Shown piece by piece: positions 44,672-56,370 of a stretch of DNA of 64,000 nt. The translations under genes were made by a program, and so were the position numbers. Within the stretch, counting starts at the first letter, position 1; each line of letters begins with the position of its first letter. Below the pieces are notes generated by a model. It ran no database searches, had not been told where the DNA came from, and was given only the letters and a program-made list of their open reading frames with translations. Origin of the DNA: Lottia gigantea (lineage: Eukaryota > Mollusca > Gastropoda > Lottiidae); NCBI RefSeq assembly GCF_000327385.1, contig NW_008710807.1:719184-783183 (forward strand), written 5' to 3'.

Positions 44672-44760
44672 ATGCAGATCGAAGAAATGATGAAGATCGA
44701 GCGAAAAATCAAGTGCCAGACAATGACAGATGAATTTGAAGGAAAGATATTGGTTTTGGG
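44672..44760 (+). other. Candidate 5' coding exon with strong donor, gene unknown
   Basis: An ATG at 44672 opens a frame for about 29 residues, rich in Glu/Lys/Met (starts MQIEEMMKIERK), that runs into GG/GTAAGT at 44759-44766. The preceding 70 bases are more GC-rich than their surroundings. I found no convincing partner exon downstream, so it may be chance or the first exon of an unrecognised or non-coding transcript. Confidence 0.18.
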
Positions 44761-46374
44761 GTAAGTATAATTCCTCTTGGGTGAGACGAGCTTGCCGTAG
44801 ATCGTTAAATCCACCGACAATAGTGACTAACCCAAAGGTCTGTACATTTGGGAGGAGAGGAATCAAACTCCCCCTTCCTCGAAATTAAAGCGACCAATGC
44901 TCAAACAGATTGCTGAAGAGGCAGCGGCGTTAGTACGGGGAGTTGCCCCAGAAAAGAGGCTTTTTTCTGATTTTCAGTGAGTTAAAACTATGTAGTGAAG
45001 CCAATATAGGCCTACAAAATGTAAGCGAAACCCTTGTTCCCCTGGGCCCTAGCTATGACTATCCTAGTCACTGTAAGATTCAAAGAAAGGGATTCATAGC
45101 CTACTTAGAACGGTATTTTAAGCTACCGGGAGTACGGTACCGGTAACTTACAACTAACTCGTGCCCAACCTTTGTTTAGATTCCCTGTAAACAATGTAAA
45201 TGAGACGAATTCATTCTTAAAACGGTATTTTGTCAGACCGAATTTAATTGCAATCATATTGTGATCAATTTGTTCTCACACCCCCGTCAATCCGGAATTC
45301 TGTTTGGGTTTTTTTTCATTTTTCCCACCACTTGAATTTTACACTTATCTATGGAAATACACTTGAATGTGTTTTATGACAACAAGATCTAGTATTTCCT
45401 TCGCGGCTCCTTTTAGAAAAACAAGAAATCTCGAGTTTTAAGTGTATTTTCTTTTATTTATCCTATTGTACTTGTAGTGGCTCTATAGTCTTGAAAGAGT
45501 ACGGAAAAGAGAGTTCGTATTCCTCTGTTATAACCGCTTGAGACGGATGTGAGGGCCCTGAGTAATTGAAGTGAGGAGCCGAACGTCTCGACAAGCAGAC
45601 CAGTCGCCAGCTCTCCAAAGATGTCAATTGTCAAATACATTATTAAATTTCTCGTTCCGTGGGTACAAAGCTACTCGTCGAGCGGTTTGTAATTTTAAAA
45701 AAAACTTTACATTTCCTTGTCCTTCGCCAGTCCAAGGCCATATATCGTATTATCGACAAACGAGGCACATGCTCCGTTTTTGAAACGTCAACCAAACTAT
45801 AATAGTGCCGGTTTTTTTTTCAAGTATGTATTTTCAATCCACACTGACCCCCATTTGCCCCATTTAAACATGGATTGCTCTAAAATAAGACCTTGAATTT
45901 TTTCAGTTTTGATACATGAAAATTCCTCTTTCCTGAGTCTTAAAAAAGCTGGAGAAAGGGCTGCAAATAAATGATGAATATCATACCGGTTATATTAAAT
46001 GTGTTCAATGTGCATTCATGTGAAACAACCATTGCAGTACATTGGTGCTCTAGCATATCGAGGTCTGTAATCAATTAATCACCCTATTGAATGGTTATAA
46101 TTTGACATTAGCGGTTGCCACTTGACCCGACAATACAAACTAAACGACTGTTGAACTATTTCATAGTCCAGTAGAGAGTGGTCAAGAGCATTGTCCGGTT
46201 TGAATGGTCATGGTTTCATGCACTTGCCAATCAACAGTTACTAGTAATATATGGATGCTACGTCCCCGACGAGGAATCCATTCATAATCAGGGTCCCTCA
46301 AGCGTTTCAATGATTTGTATATTCCGGCACATTTTTAAGTGCTTTCTTAAAGTTATTTTTGCTCTTCAAATATC

Positions 46375-46570
46375 CGCACAGGGCTCCGAAGAAGGGTAAC
46401 GGGTAAACAAGATAAAATTCCTCCCAAATATTGCTTTACTGCTTGACTGCAAAAGTGTCCATTTTATGAAAAGCCTACGAATAAGGGTTACGGGTAAGCA
46501 AGATACATTCTCTCCCAAATATTGCAATATCGTTCTTCTCAGTCAGCAAAACTGTTCCTTTAACGAAAGG
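46375..46570 (+). repeat. Two-copy tandem duplication of about 100 bp
   Basis: GGGTAACGGGTAAACAAGAT then CTCCCAAATATTGC recurs as GGGTTACGGGTAAGCAAGAT then CTCCCAAATATTGC about 95 bases later. Confidence 0.8.
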
Positions 46571-47949
46571 GCTTCGAAGAATTGTATATAATGGTCACAC
46601 ATGGTCAGTGAACACAGACGGACAATAGAAGATCTTGCGGTTTTTGTGGTCAGTTGTCATGAGTAGCCATCGGATTAAAATGTTTGTGGTTGTGACCACT
46701 ACAATGCATGGAGCGTGACCGTCGTAGACGAAATTGATTAATGGAATTCTTGTGGTCGGTTTGGCCGGTCATTTACGACTATAAAACAAACATTTACACC
46801 TGGATCTGATAAAGACTATTCTCTATCGTACTCAAACAACCCTCTACTCATATTTACCAGCTCGAGCGGGGGTGGCAATGTTCACAATATGCCTGTAAAG
46901 GTCGCTTAACATTCCTTGATATTTTTTACCCGTCAGCACCAATATACTAAGAAGAGAATACTCTCTTGTTACTGATTTCACCCGAAATGCACAGGCCTTA
47001 CCTTCCATCGGCGTATATAAAACCCCCACAGCAGATAGTCGAAGTACACCGTCAAACAAGAAAGCGGTATTCATTTTGTAATACAGCTGATTATCCTCTT
47101 GGTACTGTTTTTCCTGGAGTCGCAGAGGCTGTACCTACATCCTGCGAACACAGAAACTCTACCCACATCCTGTGAACACAGAAACTTATATAGCAGAAGC
47201 TGGTATCTGTCCAGGATGTTTTCTTAGACACAAGTTCCTGAAAGTTATCTAAATAGAGGGTTTTTTGGATGTTTACGATGACATTATAAATCTTGTTGAT
47301 GTCGTAGCTAAAATCAAACTTGGCAATCCATATTTTCAGAAAACCTTTTAAATTTCACATGTTTTGCTTGACTTGTAAAAGCCTAATCGCAAATACTCAT
47401 ATGTCCTCAGGATTTTATCTTCATCTCCCATCTTGTCATTGTATCGTTAATGCCCTTCATATTTACTCAAAATTTGATCTTTATGTAAAAAAATAACCGA
47501 CATACGCCTTTACTCTCGACACAAAATCTTGCAAAAACACATAAAAAAATAATGTGCATTTTTTTCATGGGGATCAAGTTACAGATATGAATGCTAAATA
47601 CCCTCGCCTCGTTTCCTGTCATACTTTTATTAGACGTGTATTCTTCCTTTTTACAACTTTATCTTGGTTTGTCAAAATTAAAGATCCTCTTCTTTTTTAT
47701 CACAAAAATCACACAACTGACGTGCATAATGGCATTTTCTTTTGACAGTACAGACTCGGTGGTGTTACGTCTGATACTTTTCCTGCCTTTCTATAAACAT
47801 TGTACCTGTATTTATAATTAAAAGAGGTACAGCAATGGATATTTACCAAAACCATGAACTAAAATTCCTGGATCACGAACACCTCTAATTTGCACACAGT
47901 ACATATCAATAACATTCAGCGGTGCTTTGATCTCAGAGCCATTGTACCC

Positions 47950-48135
47950 GTGTGCTATAAACAGTGCACGTTAAAGAGACTTCGACAGTTGGAAATCAAA
48001 AAAAAGAGCAGGATAATGACGCTGTCATGGCAAAATTTCCCCCATTGCACTCTGCATGGTGTTGTCCGTCTTCATTATCCCACATGGTGCAGAAAAGTAG
48101 GACGTACCATTCATTTCATTTCATTTTCAGAGCCA
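47950..48135 (+). mobile_element. SINE-like element, best copy of the CATTTCATTT-tail family
   Basis: Order: TTCGACAGTTGGAAATC, GCTGTCATGGCAAAATTTCC, CACTCTGCATGGTGTTGTCC, GTCTTCATTATCCCACATGG, GCAGAAAAGTAGGACGTACC and the tail ATTCATTTCATTTCATTTTC. No clear A or B box was recognised, so a tRNA origin is not shown. Relatives: 4150-4265, 11690-11860, 40775-40885 and, reversed, about 58745-58815. Confidence 0.6.
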
Positions 48136-48530
48136 TTGTAGTATATTCTTATTGTATTTATATTCTTGCCATCTTAGCAAATTAAAAAGAGATTTATTGT
48201 ATTGACAAACTGAAATCGACTGGCGGAAGCATCTGGAATCTGGCATGGGGATATAGACACTGACTGTCAAGTGGGTAAACTTCCGCATCCTATACGGGCG
48301 ACACCACCTGCGGACCTGAATTTTAAGGATGGGTCACTTTAAATCGAAATGTAATTGGATAAGATAAGGGTTCATTTAAAGTGAGTCGTCTATTTGTTGA
48401 CGGATCTGTGTGAAATACCGCAAGTATCATACTCTTGGTCCCCCTAAATTTTGACATGCAACATCGAACTCTTGATGACACAATAGATAAATCATTACTG
48501 CTTCTGCTAAACAAATGTTTAGATTGACGG

Positions 48531-48805
48531 TATCGGCTGAGTGTTGGGTCCGAGTGTTAACCAGTTCAAAATGGACTGTCAGTGGCTGAACTAGATGAGT
48601 GGGGACCTTTGGGCTTAGTGGGTTGTGGTTGGGGCCCCTACCTCGAGAATTTTTGTTTTTAACATATGCTCTCCTGCATTTTTTTAATGGGTTGGGGGCC
48701 AGTGGAATTAGTTCAACCAGTCCCTATGGCAGTTGAGCCACTGCGAAGGGATCTGCTGAGTGTTCGGTCCGAGTGTTAACCAGTTCAAAATGGACTGCCA
48801 AAATT
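48531..48805 (+). repeat. Pair of direct repeats of about 50 bp
   Basis: CTGAGTGTTGGGTCCGAGTG then TTAACCAGTTCAAAATGGAC near 48536 recurs near 48758 with a single change in the quoted part. Confidence 0.85.
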
Positions 48806-49080
48806 CGTGTTGACGAAGTATTATCAAGAATACGTAATTAGTACTAGAGATTATTACACCCTATAATGACCTCAATCGTGTTTCTGATTAGTTAACAATA
48901 GTGGATATCCTGTGTTGTTTTCTTACCTACGTTTTAATGAAGGCTTGTCGTAACATATCACCTTGTTGATTTTTTTACGGCCGTAGGGCCGGAAACCCCA
49001 AGGCCTTCGTACCGGATTTACAAATTTAAATCAGATTACACGCCTAGTATCGCTAAATATATAAACTTTCTTTTTGACAT

Positions 49081-49610
49081 GTTATTTACAATGTTTCTGA
49101 CACATTTCTGATCCAATCATTCATCCCAGATCTTTGGTTCCAATCATCATATCTTTATATTATTCCGCTGAGACGCACATCTTCAATCTCTGTTGCATCA
49201 CTTTTTTGTGATAGTGATCTACAAGGCATCTCATTAATATTAAGAAATTATCAATTGTGTTTTACATCGAAATAACATTCAAGATAATCCTTACATTTAG
49301 AAGTAGATAGAACATTATATAAATAAAATACTATTATGGACATACTCCGTTTCAATTCGCATACAGTAATCTTTATCAAGCATTGAAAAAGATTACTGTA
49401 TGCGAATTGAAACGTTGCTTAAATTAAAGTGGAGTAGTATGTCCATAATAGTATTTTATTTATATAAAATTACAAGATGTATATTATTCAACTGGAATGA
49501 TTTCAAGCCCAAAGATTTATATTGTATTTTACAAGTTATTTACTATATTTCTGACACATTTCTGATCGAATCATTCATCCTAGAAGTAAAGTTCCAATCT
49601 TCATATTCTG
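49081..49610. repeat. Long hairpin flanked by 80-bp direct repeats
   Basis: Outer direct repeats of about 80 bp at 49081-49165 and 49535-49610 (TTTCTGACACATTTCTGAT and AATCATTCATCC in both). Between them is an inverted repeat: left arm 49315-49374, right arm 49388-49467, loop about 13 bases. The arms match almost perfectly, with one 17-base and one 3-base insertion on the right. Confidence 0.85.
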
Positions 49611-50599
49611 ATATGTTGTACATAAATAAATGCACATGTACGTGTATATATCTTTGTACTAAAATGGTTTTTTAGACAAAATATTTATATTGTATTCTAT
49701 AGAAATTGAATTTAACGTTATTCACTTGTGGGGTTTTGATCGATTTCGAGCTGAACGTTTGCAAAATTATATGCAGGCGATATATAGATTTTGAACAGAC
49801 TAAGTATGAATGGAAGCAGCTTGCATCCGGTCTGCCGGTTTATAATATGATGCAATCCATAATCACATGCGTAAAATACATCGTATATTGATGACGTTTT
49901 TGCGTTGTGGTTTTAGAGATAACAACATAACGTCTTACATCATGTTACTATGAGATAACTCAAATATTGGTTCAATGTGGATCGACTTGTATATTAATGA
50001 AAAATCTGTTTTTAATTCATTAAACACACCGAAAAGGTCACATCATGCGAATTAGAAATAGGATCCCACGCGCCATACGCGCGAGCCATTTCATTCATAT
50101 AGCACGAGATAGAAGCCTCGATATGAAGTGTACAGTATCTTACACACACTGACCTAAATAATTTATGTCCATTTCTTTCATAAAATCTTTATTTAAGCTT
50201 TTAAGCCTGGACAAGATCGCTGACGTATTGCCCTATGTCCAGCCCGGGGGAAAGTCGCATCAATATCTTAATAGAACCTGTGTGAATTGAATTTTCCAAC
50301 CGAAATAAATTTCATTGACTATTATCATGAAGGTTGTATGCTGTGGAAAGTCACGTGATAGGCCTATATCACCAAATCACCATATTTGGCAGAGGATAAA
50401 CAAACAAATGCGTGGGTTCGAGGTTTTCACATGCTGCCGTCTTTGCATGCAGGATCGATGCTCTACTCGTTTTGTAGCGCGATGATTTGGAATTTGCAGT
50501 AAAAAATCCATTCATTGAAAGCCAGAAAGGAGAATTGTATTGATTATTGGAGATATACTCTTACTCCCCCGCAAAAAATAGACTCGGCCGGAAGTCCCG

Positions 50600-50759
50600 G
50601 GAGGTCATTTATCGTTTTAGGTTCAGATTTCAGAACCAACTTGCTTTTACCGTATAAGACTGCTAATGGTTAACATTTGATTATTTCTTAAATTTAACAA
50701 ATTCTACTATGTGTTTAGGATTGGAATAAGGATTTTTGAGGGTCTACATGGAGATACAG
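50600..50759 (+). other. Possible non-coding first exon of the Sprouty gene
   Basis: A strong donor, CAG/GTACGT, stands at 50757-50765, and an acceptor of the form TTCTTTTTCAG ends at 51449, giving an intron of 50760-51449. Vertebrate Sprouty genes have a non-coding 5' exon spliced to a single coding exon, so this fits. The 5' limit is a guess. Confidence 0.3.
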
Positions 50760-51449
50760 GTACGTATTATGAGTGTTAACGTAGCGTATAGAGGAGAAAA
50801 TGACCTGATTATACCGTGTGTTATATAGTTAAATAGTTAGCTATACAGTGGAAAGTCGCTGGCTTGGTCTTCAACCGATATTGTAGCTGTCATCTCGAAC
50901 CGCGCGCTGCTCGAGATTCGACCAGAAACCAGTACACAGAACACATTTCATCTCTCAGACTTGATTCTTTCCTGCTGCTGAGAAAATTTGAATTTCACAT
51001 CTGAGTAGTGGAGTCGTGAATATCGGCAATCGTCTGGAGGATACATGTATATATTCAGGATGTGATTTAAAGAACACTACATTGACTAACGTATGTAGAT
51101 TCCTTGAACACATGGTTTGGCTTTGATGAAATTCTGCTTTCCAGTGTAATTCAGTACTTCAGGGATATACATAAATTAACCTGAATGCCACTTTCTGTCA
51201 TCTTTGAATCACAAATCATATCAATGCTGTGTTTCTTAATTGAGTTAAAGCTGTTGATAATGATGTTCTGTGTCTTTAAAATTCAAATTAAACGACCAAA
51301 TACCCACATTGTGCAGATATACTCATAACAATAAAGTCATACTTTGTTTGAGGTGGTCTAGAAGCTTGCAAGCTTTCAACAAACCGAAGATGACCAAGAA
51401 TTTTAATTGATTTGAAAGCTTTTTATTATTTTTTGAATTTCTTTTTCAG

Positions 51450-51494
51450 AAGTTTTTGAAAATGTGGAGTTACGGATAAATTAAGTGAATAGAT
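51450..51494 (+). other. 5' UTR part of the Sprouty coding exon
   Basis: Begins after a polypyrimidine tract and CAG that end at 51449, and runs 45 bases to the ATG. The short leader directly after an acceptor supports an upstream non-coding exon. Confidence 0.4.
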
Positions 51495-52277
51495 ATGCCA
51501 TTAGAGACTGGGATGAGAGCTTCGACTCTGAGAGCTCTCCCTCCTCCTGACTCGCAGGCTATAACATTGAATCAAGTGCGCTCTGGACCAAGACATCAAA
51601 ATGAGTACGTGGAAAGCCCGGGTCCACCCCGACAACACACATACAAGGTGCCAATTCATACTCCGGGACATCATGTTACCCATCCTCAAAGGATTACTAG
51701 CAGTCAGTCGGCAGTGCGTAATAGTCGAACGCACCTGGCCAACACGGTGATATCTAATCAACCAATTTCAGTGTCACCTCCGTTAAAAAAGGACATCAGT
51801 GACAATGATGATTCTCATATGGAATCCATCATGTGTAAAAACTGCGGAAAATGTCAGTGTTCAGCATGTACAGATCCACGAGAACTACCAACTCGATGGT
51901 GCTGTGGGGAAACCTGTGAATGCTCGGCTGAGAAAATTATAGACACCACAACATGTTTCTGTGCAGTGAAATGTGCATTTTATCATTGTGGTGGAGGTGG
52001 CCAGGATGACAATACATGTTACGAGGATCCATGTGCGTGTGGACCTCCTCATTTTTGGAAGCGATGGATTAGCATGTCGGTGATGTCGCTTTGCTTTCCA
52101 TGTCTCTGTTGCTACTGGCCGGAGAGATTGTGTCTGAAAGCTGTAACGTCTTGCTACAATAGATGTCGTAAAAAAGGGTGCCAATGTGGCGGTGGTGGTG
52201 CCAAGAAGGGCAACAAATGCTCACAGCACTCACAAACTCGCAGACTTCTTATAGAAAGTGACTCGTCGAGCGCGTAA
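51495..52277 (+). CDS. spry: Sprouty family protein (receptor tyrosine kinase/ERK antagonist), single coding exon
   Basis: Sprouty proteins are membrane-associated feedback inhibitors of FGF/EGF receptor signalling to Ras-ERK. This 260-residue protein has the family's C-terminal cysteine-rich domain at residues 114-231, with about 25 cysteines in order (CKNCGKC, RWCC, CFCAVKC, HCGGG, CACGPP, CLCCYWPERLC, GCQC). It carries a short N-terminal tyrosine motif NEYVESP at 36-42, matching NxYxxxP, the form bound by the Cbl tyrosine-kinase-binding domain around Tyr55 of human SPRY2. The serine-rich segment that usually precedes the Cys domain is short here (about 67-77). The length is below human SPRY2 (315) and far below Drosophila Sprouty. 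There is no EVH1 or KBD domain, so it is not a SPRED. The stop is TAA. It is the only strong gene in the right third of the window. Confidence 0.96.
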   Translation: MPLETGMRASTLRALPPPDSQAITLNQVRSGPRHQNEYVESPGPPRQHTYKVPIHTPGHHVTHPQRITSSQSAVRNSRTHLANTVISNQPISVSPPLKKDISDNDDSHMESIMCKNCGKCQCSACTDPRELPTRWCCGETCECSAEKIIDTTTCFCAVKCAFYHCGGGGQDDNTCYEDPCACGPPHFWKRWISMSVMSLCFPCLCCYWPERLCLKAVTSCYNRCRKKGCQCGGGGAKKGNKCSQHSQTRRLLIESDSSSA

Positions 52278-54240
52278 AGCATTTAAAATCCATGTTATAT
52301 GGATGTGATATCAAAGCGGGTGTTATTGTACAGATTAAACAGCTTGTTGTGACATGGAAACTTTAAACTTGACACCAAAATTCAAATCAGTTTCTGATTT
52401 GTTTTAAAATGTCTTTTGAATGATGACTCCAAAAATATAACCAACATCAAAATGGAGGTCAAAACTTTTGTCAAGTCAAGAAGATACAATTTAAAAACCT
52501 TTTTCTCAGTATTCACATTATATATTTTCGTTTTTCAATTAGAAATCGAGTCATGGACAGTCTTTCAGTGGAAGGCCATCTGTTATTCTCAATTGAAAGA
52601 AAACATATTTTTCGATAAATTGGATGTTTTTTTGTAAATTTGTGGAACTAGGAATCAAATAAGGAGGGCATTGTGTGTTATTCTTTGAAACTGGATTATT
52701 GTTAAAAGTGTTATCCATTTAATGATGGATGATAGCAAAATTGTTCAATGGAATATCGTACAAAATATATTATAATATTTAAAAAGTTGAATATCTCTTG
52801 AATATAGTGAGGAGATTTATTTTGTGTTTTTGTACAGTTATCTCTTGTAACTGTGCTGGATTTAAATGTTAATATTGGAGATATTTAAAGTCTTTGTTAT
52901 TAATTTATCGTCATGGAAACAGATTATTATTGTTAAATATTTTCATGTGTTCAAACTATTTTATATGTGGAAGTGGCTTACCCCATTTTTAGCTCTGTGG
53001 CCTATTCTATGTAAACTACAAGTTTAAGGGGCTATTTTAACCCTCGCTGAGAACTTGGACAGTGTAACTTCCTCAATATGTAAGTACAATCAATTGGCAA
53101 ATTTTTGAATTTCTCTCAAAAAAATTTATTGATTCTTAAGTTTTATTTCCTTTCAATTTAATAATTTATTTCTGAAAATTCTCTAAATAGACTTGAAAAA
53201 TTATGATGACATGACCAATGCTTTTGAGAGCTGGCCAGCGTCAAATTGTAACCCCTTCCACAACAATTAAAATAGGTCATCGAAAATTCATTTTTTTGGT
53301 TAACATCTGAAATATTTTGGCCTGATGTTTTCCATCTTCCCATCTTACATCATCTTGCTTAATAATCTAACATTTATTTATTTATTGGTAGTTCTAATTC
53401 TTGTCCAGTTGATAGAAATTTGTTTTTAATATCTAGGGATATATTATTTATTGTGACCTGTAATTGCCACTTTCATTTTAAAAATTCATACATCAGAAAT
53501 TAGTCTGCCAATTTTAACAGTTGATGGAATTATTTTTATATTTCTGCCATCTTGAATTTGTGTTAACGAGGTTTTCTGGGTTAAATTCTCACTAATCTTG
53601 ATAAGTCTAATATTTTCAAATATGATTTCGGAAACAGAAAGCTATAAAATTAAAAATTTTGTGTGAAAGATGATTTATTAAGATATGTGTTAAAATTGTC
53701 AACTCAAGCCTTGTTCACACAAGTTTAATACTGTTATTGCTCCCATTTTATCCTCAATTTTATGCACTGCCATTCTCGTTTAACTCAAGTCATTAATACT
53801 GACTTGTCATCCTCAATTGATAGAAAATCAGAAGGCCTCTACCAAGAAAAAGTGTCACTCAAGTGTGTTAAAAGTATAAACTGTATATATATATAATAGA
53901 TTACATAGTGCTGCTCTCAGTTGAGCAGTGATTAATGTATAAAATATTGTTGACGTTATGATGTTATGATAAAAGAAAACTGTGTTATGATTTTTAAATG
54001 TTTTTAATCTGTGATACAAACACCCCCTCCCTTAAACCTTCTCCATGAAACAGGAAGACCAAGATACCAATATCATTTGCTCTCTAATGTGGCATCATCA
54101 ACAAATTCAAGAATTTAAATTAAAAGTTATGTATTGATAAAGCCCATAGAACAAATATGTACTATAATTATGAGTTATCAATAATGAATAGGTACTTTTA
54201 AACACTAAAATTTGTATATGGGTAATAAAGCTAATAAACA
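52278..54240 (+). other. Probable Sprouty 3' UTR and flank
   Basis: AT-rich sequence without convincing coding potential. The first AATAAA hexamers downstream of the stop in this orientation are a close pair at 54224-54229 and 54233-54238, with another at 54616-54621, so the mRNA may have a 3' UTR of about 2 kb. A short TA run lies near 53886. The true end is not determined. Confidence 0.3.
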
Positions 54241-54674
54241 ATTGTGTACAATATTAAGAATTGGTAATTAGTACAGGAAATAAGAAAATTTGTAATAGCT
54301 AAATAAGTTAAACAATGTGTGTACTAATAGAGTAATTATGAATTAGTACATTAAATATCAAGAAAAATTTACACATGGCTAAAGAAGCTAAACCCTTGAG
54401 CAATTCAATATCTAATTAAAGTTGATAAACTGATCAAAGTTTAGATAAAATATTCCTACAAACAAATTGTTTTCTCTTTTGTAATAGGAAGGATTTTAAC
54501 AGAAGCTAAAACACTAATTATAAATGTCCTTCTCATTCAAATGTTTGGATATTCTAAAGCACAAAAGTCTGAACTGATTGCAGGTACAGTATAATCGTAC
54601 AGAGTTTTCAGAAATAATAAACCGACTAAAGTATACATTGTGTTAATTGCAAAAAACAAAAAATCAAAAGAACT

Positions 54675-54835
54675 GGGGCCTTATTCTCCAAAACTTTACT
54701 TAAATAAAATTAAGATTTTAAGAAATACAGTAATCTGATTGGAAAACTTAAGTTAAACTCAATTTTAGTGATTGACCAATCAAATGACTGGAACACTAAA
54801 ATCACCCTAAGTTAAGTTTTTAAGTATAAGGCCCC
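54675..54835. mobile_element. MITE, GGGGCCTTATTCTCC family, best copy
   Basis: Left end GGGGCCTTATTCTCCAAAAC; right end GTTTTTAAGTATAAGGCCCC, an imperfect terminal inverted repeat of about 25 bases. The interior has TAATCTGATTGG and GTGATTGACCAATCAAATG. About 161 bp. Relatives at 7195, 9780, 27299, 28914, 36730 and 39890. Confidence 0.8.
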
Positions 54836-56069
54836 TGGTGTTGTTTTACACTGTCCAAAGCACTCAATCAATCTTCATGGTTGTTACATATTGTCATCTC
54901 TCATTATCATTTTTAGTATTCATTCTTTTCATTCTTCATCATTCATCATCATCATCATCATTATTATTAAAGACATTTTATCATGCTCCATTTTATCGTT
55001 GAAATACGTGTAAATATAGTACTTATATTTATTAAAGTCTAGAAAAATGCTAAACTTAATTCCTATGTTTTTATTTCAATTTGTCAGCCCTTTACCCTTC
55101 GACTTTCAATTGCTCTTGTGATAGAAAGCTTTGATTTTGCTGTATCCTGTATGCTTCGAACAGAACAGGCCATAGTTATAGAGGCTTTTGATCAAACCCT
55201 GGAGGCACCCTGACTATAAAAAATAGCCAATGTGCAGAAGATATTTCTGGTTGCAAGTGAAGCTTTCTTCCATTGTACCAAGTGCTTTCCTGCTAAAGGC
55301 TTTGGCCGGATAGTATGGAATCTGGTCTTTGAGGAGAGCTTCAAGTGGACGATGTTGCATCTTTTCCTTTTACTCATAGCGTGAATCTGTATCTGAGAGA
55401 TTTTATCAAAATATTAAGTCACGATACTGCTTCGCTGTAGCTACTGTTTTGCATGCTACTGTATTTGTAAGATGTGTTGGATTGCGATTGTTGCTGGTTG
55501 CTGCTGCTACTGCAAATGAAGTGTAAATGATTGATGCTTGGGTCAGTTCTCAGAAATGTGGATGGTCCTTTCGACATGTCGAATATTGGTTGTCATAGCT
55601 TTCACTATTCGTACCTTCTTAATCTTACAGACAGGAGAAAAAACAACTATATTTTACAAGGATAACATCTTGGCATTGACCTTCTTGGATTATTCGTAAC
55701 CATTTACAGCTGGATGGATTAAAAAACAAGAAATAAGTATATTTTAAAGGATAACAACTTAGGTTCACAATCAAGAATCTATCCTACAAGCTGGACGTTG
55801 GAAAATGCTGTTAAGTGTCTCCGATACACTTAAAAGGTTTACAAAACCTCATAATTATTTCTGTAAAACAAGAGGAAGAAGCAAACAGCGTTACTGATAC
55901 AAAATCGGGAGTAAAAGTTGTATAGCTTTTTACAATTCTTTTAATAAAGAGAGTAAGTAGGTTTGTATGTCAGTAGCCACAAGTTTAAATTATTATCAAA
56001 CCATTTGACGGGCGGAAATCCTTCAAATTTTATAAATAGGCTAATCAACTTCCTGTCATTCAAATATGG

Positions 56070-56370
56070 TAGACCGTTTTACATTTAGGTTGGGTTGAAA
56101 GGTTTTGGATGCACAAAATACATTGTGAAATTTACATTTTGCAATGCTTGGTCTTATGTCTTTGGATCGTAATCTGAAACCTAAATTTCGCAATTCTGAG
56201 CCTTATTTCTTGTGACAGTTTTACATTTTGGTTGGGTTTAAAGGTTTTGGATGCACAGAATACAAGTTGAAACCTACAATTTGCCGTATTTCTTGTAAAG
56301 GTTTTACATTTTGGTTAGGTTGAAACGTTTTTTATGCACATTTTGCAATGCGGGGGCCTTATTTCTGTTA
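56070..56370 (+). repeat. Degenerate tandem repeat, about three copies
   Basis: GTTTTACATTTTGGTTGGGT then GAAAGGTTTTGGATGCACA recurs near 56077, 56218 and 56302; the last copy is shortened. Confidence 0.8.

Larger units (their letters stand above)
43001..50599. other. Intergenic region between eIF5B and Sprouty
   Basis: No gene is well supported. Contents: a partial SINE (43245-43330), two weak coding candidates (43816-44001 minus and 44672-44760 plus), a 17-G run (44329-44345), small duplications (46375-46570, 47120-47185, 48531-48805), a SINE-like copy (47950-48135) and the hairpin/direct-repeat structure at 49081-49610. Distal regulatory sequence of Sprouty may lie here, but I cannot point to it. 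Confidence 0.5.
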
